Source: Thiohalocapsa sp963698775
GTDB lineage: Bacteria > Pseudomonadota > Gammaproteobacteria > Chromatiales > Chromatiaceae
Length of the DNA: 64,000 nt
Direction: 5' to 3'
NCBI GenBank assembly: GCA_963698775.1
Contig: CAVOSE010000033.1
Span: forward strand, 17,109-81,108
In this document: in pieces, positions 36,657 through 44,959 of the stretch
Position numbering within the stretch: the stretch's first letter is position 1
Layout of the letters: the number at the start of each line of letters is the position of its first letter
Notes under the pieces: generated by a model
What the model was told of the DNA's origin: nothing
Databases searched by the model: none
Seen by the model: only the letters and a program-made list of their open reading frames with translations
Position numbers and translations under genes: made by a program

Positions 36657-38097
36657 CGTCGATGTCGGTGCCTGCCGTCCCTTCGGCCCAGAGCTTGAGC
36701 TTGCGTTCCAGCGTCTTCCGTGAGACGCCGAGCTTGCGGGCCGCGGCGGACTTGTTGCCCGTGCAGGCATCGAGCACGCTCAGGATGTGCCGTTGCTCGA
36801 CGGCCGCCAAGGATAGATCCGGTGCCAGGCCCGACAGCCTGGGGGAGGTGGCGCCGGCGCCGTTGTCCGCGGTGATGCACTGGCCGGGCGGGCGCCCCAA
36901 CAGCAGTGAGCGCTCGATGACGTTGCGCAGCTCACGCACGTTACCGGGCCAATCGTAGCCCTGCAGCTGGGCGATGTCCCAGGGGTGGATGCCGGGATTC
37001 GGCACGCCCAGTTCAGGCGCCAGATGGTTCAGGAAGAAGTCGGTCAGACCAGGGATGTCCTCACGACGCTCGCGCAGCGCGGGCAGGCGCACCGAGACTA
37101 CGTTGAGCCGATAGAACAGGTCTTCGCGAAAGCGCCCAGCCTGCACCTCGGCGCCGAGGTCGCGGTTGGTGGCGGCGATGATGCGCACATCGACCGGTAT
37201 CTCCTGGTTGCCGCCCACCGGGCGGATGGTCTTTTCCTCCAGCACGCGCAGCAATTTGGCCTGCATGGCGAGGGGCATCTCGCCGATTTCGTCCAAGAAC
37301 AGGCTGCCGCCGTGGGCGAAGCTGAACAGCCCCTCGCGGGCCTGGTGGGCGCCCGTGAAGGCGCCCTTGACGTGGCCAAACAGTTCGCCCTCGAGCAGTT
37401 CCGCGGACACAGCGCCGCAGTTGATGGGAACGAAACTACCGATGCGACCGCTGCGTTGGTGGATGGCCCGCGCGGCGAGTTCCTTGCCGGTACCAGATTC
37501 GCCGCCGAGCAGGACCGTGGAGCGCATCGGCGCGACGCGGTTGATGATGGCGCAGACCTCCTTCATCGGGTCACAGGTGCCGACGACGCCGTCGATGCCG
37601 AAGCGCTGGTCCGCCTCGCGATGTAACAGGTAGTTCTCGCGGCTCAGATTGCGGCGCTCGGTACAGCGCTCGACTGCGCTCAGCAACTGCTCGATGCGAA
37701 ACGGCTTCAGGATGAAATCGGCGGCACCAGCGCGCAACGCGGCGATGGCTGTGGTGACGTCGGCGTGGGCGGTGATGAAGATGACGTCCAGGTCGCTCCG
37801 CTGCTCGCGCAGTTCCCGCACCCAGTCCAGGCCGCTCTTGCCGGGCAGGCGGATGTCCGCGATCAGCAGATCAAAATGGCAGCGCTGCAACAACGCGTGC
37901 GCCTGCTCGCTATTGGCCGCAATCTCGACCAGTGCGCAATGCCTGGCGAGGCCGCGTTGCAGGAAGCTGCGCATGCCGGGCTCGTCGTCGAGCACCAGCA
38001 CCGATGTGCCGGGGCTGCGCGGCGGGGGGCGCTGCACGCGATCATCAACTGCGGTCGGATCAGACAGCCGACCGGCCGCTAAGGGTACTGAACCCAT
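36631..38097 (-). CDS. NtrC-family sigma-54-dependent response regulator
   Basis: 488 residues. The receiver domain is at about 31-145, with phospho-acceptor D81 in LIADIRLPGKSG. The AAA+ domain has Walker A GESGTGKE and the sigma-54 contact loop GAFTGA. A Fis-type helix-turn-helix lies at the C-terminus (SAAARKLGVSRKTLERKL). It is phosphorylated by the kinase at 34317-36656 and should open RNA polymerase-sigma-54 promoters from upstream sites. A consensus sigma-54 promoter lies in the adjoining divergent region at 38419-38434, a candidate target. Confidence 0.93.
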   Translation of the reverse strand: MGSVPLAAGRLSDPTAVDDRVQRPPPRSPGTSVLVLDDEPGMRSFLQRGLARHCALVEIAANSEQAHALLQRCHFDLLIADIRLPGKSGLDWVRELREQRSDLDVIFITAHADVTTAIAALRAGAADFILKPFRIEQLLSAVERCTERRNLSRENYLLHREADQRFGIDGVVGTCDPMKEVCAIINRVAPMRSTVLLGGESGTGKELAARAIHQRSGRIGSFVPINCGAVSAELLEGELFGHVKGAFTGAHQAREGLFSFAHGGSLFLDEIGEMPLAMQAKLLRVLEEKTIRPVGGNQEIPVDVRIIAATNRDLGAEVQAGRFREDLFYRLNVVSVRLPALRERREDIPGLTDFFLNHLAPELGVPNPGIHPWDIAQLQGYDWPGNVRELRNVIERSLLLGRPPGQCITADNGAGATSPRLSGLAPDLSLAAVEQRHILSVLDACTGNKSAAARKLGVSRKTLERKLKLWAEGTAGTDIDDDDETGHD

Positions 38098-38254
38098 GGC
38101 TGAACCTCCATATCATCCTTCGGTGGTGACCGGCGTCTGCCCTTAAGTCGGGCGGGATGCACGGCGCTGTGCCCACGCTCCCGGCGCTGGTTCGTCTCGT
38201 GCTACACCTGGCGGACATTGTCGCCACTGGCTTGGACACTTTATCGCGTCATTA

Positions 38255-38282
38255 TGACCCGTCTACGGCGATCTGTGGGTCA
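38255..38282. promoter_or_regulatory. inverted repeat, candidate activator site
   Basis: TGACCC and GGGTCA are separated by 16 bases, about 140-165 bp upstream of the sigma-54 promoter at 38419. That is a usual distance for an NtrC-type enhancer site. A second imperfect repeat (TGGCG-N8-CGCCA) lies at 38209-38226. Assignment to the neighbouring regulator is inference from position only. Confidence 0.3.
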
Positions 38283-38418
38283 AAAGCTGCCTGATCCCCG
38301 GCGCGTTCGGGAACCTGGTCCGGAAACAATGCGCCGCGACCGGCTTTGCCTAAGTCCTTTCAGGGTCGCCATCATGAGCAAGGGCGCAGTCTCCCTGTCC
38401 GATGTCGGCCTTGTAAGC

Positions 38419-38434
38419 TGGCACTGCTCTTGCA
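38419..38434 (+). promoter_or_regulatory. sigma-54 (RpoN) promoter
   Basis: TGGCAC-N5-TTGCA is an exact match to the -24/-12 consensus, reading toward mobA. It lies in the 495-bp gap between the divergent regulator gene (start 38097) and mobA (start 38593). Transcription would start near 38446, giving a leader of about 147 bases before mobA. Confidence 0.65.
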
Positions 38435-38468
38435 GTTTGGTTTCTCTTGATCACGCGGAGTAGTGGCG

Positions 38469-38516
38469 ATGGCCGCGGTCGGCTGCCACGTGGACCAGCG
38501 GCCCCTGGCGGCCTAG
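38469..38516 (+). CDS. possible 15-codon leader peptide
   Basis: A short frame from ATG to TAG (MAAVGCHVDQRPLAA) has GGAG 8 bases upstream and lies in the predicted leader behind the sigma-54 promoter. GGCCGC at 38471-38476 and GCGGCC at 38508-38513 could pair across it. There is no homology evidence, so it may be chance. Confidence 0.25.
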   Translation: MAAVGCHVDQRPLAA

Positions 38517-38592
38517 AGCAGAGCGTGTAAACCTACCAGATGCGCTTCATCGTCATCGATTGCATCCACTATGAACCTTAGGAGAGACACTG

Positions 38593-39200
38593 TTGACTGT
38601 CGAAGTTCCCAATCCCGAGGGTATCACCGGTGTCATCCTTGCCGGCGGCAAGGCGCGCCGCATGGGTGGCGACGACAAAGGCCTGGTGGATTTCGCGGGG
38701 CGGCCGTTGGTGGCTTGGGTCATCGACAGCCTGCGCCCACAGGTGGGCGCGTTGGTGATCAACGCCAATCGCAATCATGATCGGTACGCGCGCTACGGTT
38801 ATCCGGTAATCGCCGACGCCATGACCGACTTCCAGGGTCCGCTGGCCGGCTTTTCGGCCGCGCTCGCGGAGGTGCGAACGCCATGGATCGTCACCGTCCC
38901 CTGCGATGGGCCCTATCCCGCCCCGGATTTGGTGCAGCGCCTGTGCGACGCGCTGGCAGAGCAAGGCGCTGAGCTGGCGGTGGCCTCGGACGGACAACGG
39001 ATGCAGCCGGTCTACGCGCTGATCCCGCGGGCACTGGCGCTCGGGTCTGGAGGCGTTCCTGGCCGCCGGGGAGCGCAAGATCGACCGTTGGTATGCACAA
39101 CATCGGATCGCCCTCGCCGAGTTCGCCGACCGACCGGACTGTTTCGCGAACATCAATGTCGGCCGAGGACGTCGAGCGATTGCGACGGGAGCACCCATGA
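38593..39200 (+). CDS. mobA: molybdenum cofactor guanylyltransferase, two apparent frameshifts
   Basis: Transfers GMP from GTP to molybdopterin-Mo to form the guanine-dinucleotide cofactor. It starts at TTG 38593 behind AGGAG (8 bases). The nucleotide-binding loop is GVILAGGKARRMGGDDKGL, followed by GPLAGFSAAL and VPCDGPYPAPDLV. The frame leaves the family near 39045 (ALGSGG). One extra base in the GGG there is followed by LEAFLAAGERKIDRWYAQH in the next frame. Near 39158 another extra base is followed by SAEDVERLRREHP and TGA at 39198-39200. Corrected, the protein is about 200 residues, the normal MobA length, and its stop overlaps the mobB ATG. Either a broken gene or two read errors. Confidence 0.8.
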
Positions 39201-39748
39201 CCATCGACTGGAGCGTTCCGTTGCTCGGCTTCTGTGCCTTCAGCGGTACCGGTAAGACCACGCTGCTGACGCACCTGATCCCGCTACTGCGAGCCGAGGG
39301 GCTGCGGCTCGGGGTGATCAAGCACGCCCACCACGACTTCGATATCGACCACCCTGGCAAGGACAGTCGGCGCTTGCGCGAGTCCGGTGCCGAGCAGATG
39401 CTGATCGCCTCTCGCCACCGCATGGCCTTCATACGCGAGTGCAATGGACCAGAGCGTGAGCCGAGACTGGCCGAGCTGCTGCATTGCGTTGATACCGACG
39501 CGCTCGACCTGGTGTTGGTGGAGGGGTTCAAGCGGGAGCCGATCGCGAAGATCGAGCTGCACCGGCCGTCGCTGGGTAAGCCCCTGATCCACGCCGCTGA
39601 CCGGCATGTGATCGCTGTGGCCAGCGACGCGCCGGTAACCCCGGTCCGGGATCTGCCGTTGTTGGATTTGAATTGCCCGGAGGCGATTCTGGACTTCGTG
39701 CTGGGCTGGATGGCGAAGCCCGTCGCTGGGCACCGCCGGGTCGGCTGA
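39197..39748 (+). CDS. mobB: molybdopterin-guanine dinucleotide biosynthesis GTPase
   Basis: A 183-residue P-loop protein: FSGTGKTTLL (Walker A), GVIKHAHHDFDIDHPGKDS and LVEGFKREPIAKIELHRP are diagnostic of MobB. It binds GTP and helps MobA attach GMP to the cofactor. The start overlaps the corrected mobA stop (ATGA). It is convergent with moeA, 40 bp away, so cofactor genes cluster here. Confidence 0.92.
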   Translation: MTIDWSVPLLGFCAFSGTGKTTLLTHLIPLLRAEGLRLGVIKHAHHDFDIDHPGKDSRRLRESGAEQMLIASRHRMAFIRECNGPEREPRLAELLHCVDTDALDLVLVEGFKREPIAKIELHRPSLGKPLIHAADRHVIAVASDAPVTPVRDLPLLDLNCPEAILDFVLGWMAKPVAGHRRVG

Positions 39749-39787
39749 TCGACGCCGGTGCGCTGATCGATACCAACGCGGCGGTCG

Positions 39788-41032
39788 TCAGTCGAGGGCG
39801 AAGGGCTCCACCGTCACCCATTCCCCGGGCTCCACATCGCCGCGCAGTGGACCGAGTATGATGAAGCAGTCGCCCTGACTCATGGACCGCAGCACGCCCG
39901 AGCCCTGGGCGCCGCTGCCGACGACCACCGGGCTGCCGTCAGCAGCCCAAGAGAGTCGGCCGCGGCGGTACTCGGTACGACCGGGCTTGTGCCGCAGCCG
40001 AGCGTCGCAGCGCGCCTGGAAGCGGATGCGACGGCCCTCTGACTCGCCGCTCAACAGCCGCAGCGCCGGGCGCACGAATTGCTGGAAGGTCGTCATCACG
40101 GCCACTGGGTTGCCCGGCAGGCCGAAGAACAGCGTGCCGTTCAACGAGGCGAAGGTCAGCGGCCGGCCGGGTTTGATCGCGACCTTGTTGAAGTGCACTT
40201 CGCCGAGGCGCCGGATGGTGGTGACGATGTGGTCGGCCTCGCCGACCGAGATACCGCCCGTGCTCAATACCAAATCGGCCTGACGAGCGCCGTCGATTAG
40301 AGCGTCTTCAAGGGCCTGGGTGTCGTCCCGGACCAGCCCGAGGTCAATGCCGTCGAGATCGAGTTCGCGCAGCATGCCGAGCAGCGTCCAGCTGTTGCTG
40401 TTGTAGATTTCTCCTGGGCCGAGGGATTCGCCGATGCAACGGATCTCGTCTCCGCTGGAGAAGTAGGCCACCCGCACGCGGCGATACACAACCACCTCGC
40501 CGATGCCCAGCGACGCGAGCAGACCCATCCGCGCCGGCGTGATGCGACTGCCTGCGGCGAGCACGGTGCTCTGCGCGGCGATGTCCTCGCCCGATTGGCG
40601 GACGTTGCCCCCCGGTTTCTCGCCGGCCGGAATGCGCACCAGACCGCCGTCCGTGGAGACCCTCTCCTGGATCACCACGGTGTCGAGTTGTTCCGGCATC
40701 GGTGCACCGGTCATGATCCGCACACAGCTGCCCGGCGGTACCGAACCGTCAAACGGATGCCCCGCGAACGCGGTACCGCATAGCCGCAGCGCGATGTCTG
40801 AGCCAAGGATCTCGTCGGCGCGCACCGCGTAGCCGTCCATCGCGGAGTTGCGATGGGGCGGTACGTCCATCGGCGAGATCATGTCCGTGGCCACCACGCG
40901 GCCTAGCGCTTCACGCAGCGGGATCGTCTCGGTATCCGGCACCGCGCCCACCATCCGGCGGATGACCTGGTGGGCGTCGTCGGCAGAAATGGAGTTGTCA
41001 TATGGGTCCTGACAACTAGGTGTGATATTCAT
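39788..41032 (-). CDS. moeA: molybdopterin molybdenumtransferase
   Basis: Inserts molybdate into adenylylated molybdopterin. I chose the ATG whose complement ends at 41032 (MNITPSCQDPYDNSISADDA), giving 414 residues, the usual MoeA size; the frame is open 35 codons further upstream without homology. Motifs are MDVPPHRNSAMDGYAV, VRIMTGAPMP, LSTGGISVGEADH and FGLPGNPVAVMTTFQQFVRPAL. The stop lies 40 bp from the mobB stop. Confidence 0.93.
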   Translation of the reverse strand: MNITPSCQDPYDNSISADDAHQVIRRMVGAVPDTETIPLREALGRVVATDMISPMDVPPHRNSAMDGYAVRADEILGSDIALRLCGTAFAGHPFDGSVPPGSCVRIMTGAPMPEQLDTVVIQERVSTDGGLVRIPAGEKPGGNVRQSGEDIAAQSTVLAAGSRITPARMGLLASLGIGEVVVYRRVRVAYFSSGDEIRCIGESLGPGEIYNSNSWTLLGMLRELDLDGIDLGLVRDDTQALEDALIDGARQADLVLSTGGISVGEADHIVTTIRRLGEVHFNKVAIKPGRPLTFASLNGTLFFGLPGNPVAVMTTFQQFVRPALRLLSGESEGRRIRFQARCDARLRHKPGRTEYRRGRLSWAADGSPVVVGSGAQGSGVLRSMSQGDCFIILGPLRGDVEPGEWVTVEPFALD

Positions 41033-41392
41033 GTGTGTGATGCGGTCAAGCGTTGGAGCGCTGAATATACCTGCTCCGCTGTTTTCTGACTTGGCTCTCG
41101 CCGTTGCTCGGGCAACTCGACCGATGGACGACCCCATAGTCAGTGTCGGTTCTTTGTCCAGCTAGAGACCAGCGAGGTCCAACAGGCCAGTCGCGGCTTG
41201 CGTTACTGTGGCCACGCGGTTTTAGATTGGCTCGAAGCGTAGCGTACGCAACCGCAGTGGGCGCGTGGGGTGTGGGGCGCTTGGCCGACGTATATGCGCC
41301 CCGGCGCATCCCCGTGAGACGGTGCGAGCATTCCAGACGGGACCGAGAATCTGAGCGAGTAGCAAGAAGCTGAGAATTGTGGTGGTGATGTC
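41033..41392. other. divergent intergenic region, 360 bp
   Basis: Lies between moeA (minus) and lnt (plus) and should hold both promoters. I see no clear promoter, RNA gene or complete coding sequence. Confidence 0.4.
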
Positions 41393-42946
41393 TTGAACAC
41401 ATTGTTCGCGCGGATCGTGCCGGCGCTGATGGCATTCGGCGGCGGGGCGTTGTTGGTCCTGTCGTTCGCGCCGTTTGGGTTGTGGCCCGCGGCCATCGTT
41501 GCGCTGGCCTTGTTCTATCAGTCGCTGCAGGGGCGCAGCGGGCGCGCGGCGCTGGGGTTGGGCTGGCTGTTCGGTGCTGGCTTGTTCGGATTTGGTGTTG
41601 CTTGGATCCGCATTAGCCTGAACGAGTTCGGCAACATGCCAACGCTGGCGGCGAACGCACTGATGCTGGTGCTGGTAGCAGCCTTGGCGTTGTTCTACGC
41701 GCTGGCCGCTTGGCTGATCTGGCGCCTGCAATCGCTGCGTGGTCTGGCGAACTGGGGTGGGCCGTTGTTGGTCCTTCCGGCAGTTTGGGTGCTATTTGAG
41801 TGGTTGCGTGGATGGCTGTTCACGGGCTTTCCTTGGTTGCTGGCCGGCAATGGGCAAATCAATCCATTGCCTGTTGTCGGCGCGCCGTTAGCGGGGTTTG
41901 CACCGCTGGTCGGGGTGCATGGACTGAGCTTGGCGGTGGCCGTTTGCGCCGGGCTGGCATGGGGCGCCGTGCATTGGCGCGGGGCGGCCCGATACGGTGC
42001 ACTTGGTGGCATCGGCATCATCCTGGTGGCTGGCGGTGTGTTGGGACGTATCGAATGGACCAGCGCCGATGGCCCACAGATCCGTGCGGCGGTGGTGCAG
42101 GGAAATGTAGAACAGTCGGTCAAATGGGATCCGAACGGCCTGCTGCCGACCCTGGAGGTCTATCTGGAACTGACGCGGGACAATCTGGGCAGCGACCTGA
42201 TCGTCTGGCCCGAGACCGCGATCCCGGATTTTCTGCATGAGGTGGAGCAGGCGTTGATCGAGCCGCTGGGCGAGACCGCGCGGGCCGAGGGCAGCGAGAT
42301 CGTCATCGGCGTGCCGATCATGGAGAGCCGCGAGCACTACTACAATGGCCTGATCAGCGTCGGCACTGCCAATGACCGCTACTACAAGCGCCACCTGGTC
42401 CCGTTCGGGGAGTATTTGCCGTTCAAGGCACAGCTACGGCCGCTGATCGACTGGTTCGAGGTGCCGATGTCCGACTTTAGCCGCGGCCGGGCCGAGCAGC
42501 CGCTGCTGCAAGTGGGCACGCACCGGGTCGGTGTATCGATCTGCTACGAAGACGTCTTCCCCGGCGAGGTGCGCGAGGCGCTGCCCGACGCGGCCTATCT
42601 GATCAACGTCAGCAACGACGCCTGGTTCGGCGATTCCCTTGCGCCCCATCAACACCTGGAGATGGCGCGCCTGCGGGCACTGGAGAACGGTCGGGCGCTG
42701 GTGCGTGCCACCAATACCGGCATCTCGGCCATCATCGACCATCGGGGGCGCCTGCTGGGCTCTATTCCGTCCTTCGAGCGCGGTAGCTACAGTGCGCTGA
42801 TTCAGCCCCGCAGCGGATCGACGCCGTTCTCGCGCTGGGGTAGTTTGCCGGTGCTGATCGTCGCCGCGCTGATGCTGTTGGTGGTCGGGGTGCTTGCGGC
42901 CGGGTCTCTGGTCTGGTCCGGAAGCAGTTCTCGGGCAAACCGCTGA
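41393..42946 (+). CDS. lnt: apolipoprotein N-acyltransferase
   Basis: A 517-residue inner-membrane enzyme that adds the third acyl chain to lipoproteins before Lol sorting. The predicted start is TTG 41393 (MNTLFARIVPALMAFGGG). Several N-terminal helices carry FAPFGLWP, and a periplasmic nitrilase domain follows. The catalytic triad is visible as Glu in WPETAIPDF, Lys in YYKRHLVPFGEY and Cys in SICYEDVFPGE. A final helix (VLIVAALMLLVVGVLAAG) returns to the membrane. It is essential in most gammaproteobacteria. Confidence 0.93.
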   Translation: MNTLFARIVPALMAFGGGALLVLSFAPFGLWPAAIVALALFYQSLQGRSGRAALGLGWLFGAGLFGFGVAWIRISLNEFGNMPTLAANALMLVLVAALALFYALAAWLIWRLQSLRGLANWGGPLLVLPAVWVLFEWLRGWLFTGFPWLLAGNGQINPLPVVGAPLAGFAPLVGVHGLSLAVAVCAGLAWGAVHWRGAARYGALGGIGIILVAGGVLGRIEWTSADGPQIRAAVVQGNVEQSVKWDPNGLLPTLEVYLELTRDNLGSDLIVWPETAIPDFLHEVEQALIEPLGETARAEGSEIVIGVPIMESREHYYNGLISVGTANDRYYKRHLVPFGEYLPFKAQLRPLIDWFEVPMSDFSRGRAEQPLLQVGTHRVGVSICYEDVFPGEVREALPDAAYLINVSNDAWFGDSLAPHQHLEMARLRALENGRALVRATNTGISAIIDHRGRLLGSIPSFERGSYSALIQPRSGSTPFSRWGSLPVLIVAALMLLVVGVLAAGSLVWSGSSSRANR

Positions 42947-42954
42947 CGTACTCC

Positions 42955-43575
42955 ATGCGGCCGGCTGGCGATGATACGTCGGTCGATAGGCTTTGGCGGT
43001 CGTCGTCACCGACCGGTATCATTGCGGTCCGATTCCCCACCTGCCGGAAGTCTATCTTGCTCGCAATTGTTCATTTCTTTGTCGAACTCTGCCTGCTGCG
43101 GCGCACACCGCAAGACCTGCCGGCATCCCCGGCGCTGCTGGCGCTGATGCTGTGCATCGGCCTGTTTGGCGGTGTGCTGTTGGCGGTGACGGCAGGTGCC
43201 GGCCTGTTGGCCGGCGTTGGTCAGACCGCGCTGGATTTTCTGCTCATGCTCGGGGCGCTGCATCTGGCGTTGAAGATCACCGACAAGCTGCCGCGCTTCG
43301 TGCAGACCGCGACCGCGCTGGTGGGGGCCGATACGCTGATCGGGTTGATCGCGCTGCTGCCCGTGGGCCTGGCGGGGCCGACCATTGAGGACAGCCCGCA
43401 ACTGCTGTTGGCGGGACTCATGTTCATGGCGTTGGTGGCCTGGAGCGTGTTGATCGTCGCGCACATCCTGCGGCATGCGTTCGACATCAAGTTGATGCAG
43501 GGGGCGATCATCGCCGTGGCCTTCGATATTCTGTCGTTTTTCTTAGTCGGCGGATTGACGCAGGGGGCGGCCTGA
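42955..43575 (+). CDS. small integral membrane protein, function unknown
   Basis: 206 residues if started at ATG 42955. The first 34 residues look unlike a membrane protein, so a TTG at 43057 (LLAIVHFFVELCLL) is a possible true start. Four to five hydrophobic helices follow (LLALMLCIGLFGGVLLAVTAGAG, ALDFLLMLGALHLAL, LLLAGLMFMALVAWSVLIVAHIL, GAIIAVAFDILSFFLVGG). It is packed between lnt (8 bp) and mpl (1 bp) and probably co-transcribed with mpl. I recognise no functional motif. Confidence 0.75.
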   Translation: MRPAGDDTSVDRLWRSSSPTGIIAVRFPTCRKSILLAIVHFFVELCLLRRTPQDLPASPALLALMLCIGLFGGVLLAVTAGAGLLAGVGQTALDFLLMLGALHLALKITDKLPRFVQTATALVGADTLIGLIALLPVGLAGPTIEDSPQLLLAGLMFMALVAWSVLIVAHILRHAFDIKLMQGAIIAVAFDILSFFLVGGLTQGAA

Positions 43576-43576
43576 T

Positions 43577-44959
43577 ATGCATCTGCACATCCTCGGCATT
43601 TGCGGCACCTTCATGGGCGGTATCGCTCTGTTGGCGCGGAGTCTGGGGCATCGCGTTACCGGTTCCGACGCCAACGTCTATCCGCCCATGAGCACGCAGC
43701 TGGAGGCCGCCGGCATCGGCCTGCTGGAGGGCTACGAGGCGGCGCATCTACAGCCGGCACCGGACGTGGTGGTGGTGGGCAATGCGATGAAGCGCGGCAT
43801 TCCGGCGGTGGAGTACATGCTCGATGCCGGGCTGCCCTACGTGTCCGGGCCGCAATGGCTGGCGGAGCATCTATTGGCCGATCGCCACGTACTGGCGGTG
43901 GCGGGCACCCACGGCAAGACCACCACCAGCAGCATGCTTGCCTGGGTGTTGCAGGATGCCGGGCTCGACCCGGGCTTCCTGATCGGCGGCGTACCACTGG
44001 ATTTCGGGGTGTCCGCGCGCCTTGGCAGTGGCCGCTATTTCGTGGTGGAGGCGGATGAGTACGACACCGCCTTTTTCGATAAGCGCTCCAAGTTCGTCCA
44101 CTATCGGCCACGGACCTTGATCGCGAACAACCTTGAGTTCGATCACGCCGATATCTTCGACGATTTGGCGCAGATTCAGCGGCAGTTCCATCACCTGATC
44201 CGAACCGTGCCCGGCTCGGGGCTGATCATCCATCCCCACGGAGAGGCGGCCATGGACGCGACGCTGGCGATGGGCTGCTGGACGCCGACGGAGTCCACCG
44301 GCGCAGGCGGCGATTGGTCCGCGGAGCTGTTGTCTGCGGACGGCTCGCGGTTCCAGGTCCTGCGCCGGGGTGAGTCGGTCGGCACCGTGGACTGGGAGCA
44401 GACCGGTGCGCATAACGTGCAGAACGCGCTGTCCGCGCTGGCGGCAGCGGCCCATATCGGAGTCGCACCCGAGCGCGGTAGCGAGTCCCTGGGGCGCTTT
44501 CGCGGCGTCAAGCGGCGCATGGAGCTGCGCGGTGAGGTGCGCGGCGTTTTTGTGTACGACGACTTTGCCCATCATCCCACCGCCATCGCCAGCACCCTGG
44601 CGGGGCTGCGTCGGCGCGTCGGGTGCGCGCGCATCGTTGCGGTGCTGGAGCCGCGCTCGAACACCATGCGTATGGGTACCCACGCGGCGGCCCTGGCTGG
44701 CTCGCTATCGGATGCCGATCGTGTGCACGTCTATGTGCCGGCGGACCTGGACTGGGATGCCGCCGCGGCGCTGGCGGGCCTTGCGGATCGGGTCGTGGTG
44801 TCGGGTGTCGTCGATGACATCGTCCGCATGGTTGCCGCCGAGACACAGCAGGGCGATCACGTGCTGGTGATGAGCAATGGCGGCTTTCACGGGATTCACC
44901 AACGCCTGTTGGAGGCATTGGCCGATGTGGGTGTCAATCCCGCGTCGGGGCGGGATTGA
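43577..44959 (+). CDS. mpl: UDP-MurNAc:tripeptide ligase (murein recycling)
   Basis: A 460-residue Mur ligase that attaches the recycled tripeptide L-Ala-gamma-D-Glu-meso-DAP to UDP-MurNAc in the cytoplasm. It starts with HILGICGTFMGGIALLARSLGH, typical of Mpl. The ATP loop is AGTHGKTTTSSMLAW, followed by VVEADEYDTAFFDKRSKFVHY, LEFDHADIF and FVYDDFAHHPTAI. Its last 26 bp overlap the end of the convergent DedA gene. Confidence 0.95.
   Translation: MHLHILGICGTFMGGIALLARSLGHRVTGSDANVYPPMSTQLEAAGIGLLEGYEAAHLQPAPDVVVVGNAMKRGIPAVEYMLDAGLPYVSGPQWLAEHLLADRHVLAVAGTHGKTTTSSMLAWVLQDAGLDPGFLIGGVPLDFGVSARLGSGRYFVVEADEYDTAFFDKRSKFVHYRPRTLIANNLEFDHADIFDDLAQIQRQFHHLIRTVPGSGLIIHPHGEAAMDATLAMGCWTPTESTGAGGDWSAELLSADGSRFQVLRRGESVGTVDWEQTGAHNVQNALSALAAAAHIGVAPERGSESLGRFRGVKRRMELRGEVRGVFVYDDFAHHPTAIASTLAGLRRRVGCARIVAVLEPRSNTMRMGTHAAALAGSLSDADRVHVYVPADLDWDAAAALAGLADRVVVSGVVDDIVRMVAAETQQGDHVLVMSNGGFHGIHQRLLEALADVGVNPASGRD

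Noticed and set aside
41033..41137. Longer N-terminus for moeA
   Set aside because: The 35 additional residues are not MoeA-like, and the shorter form has the normal family length.
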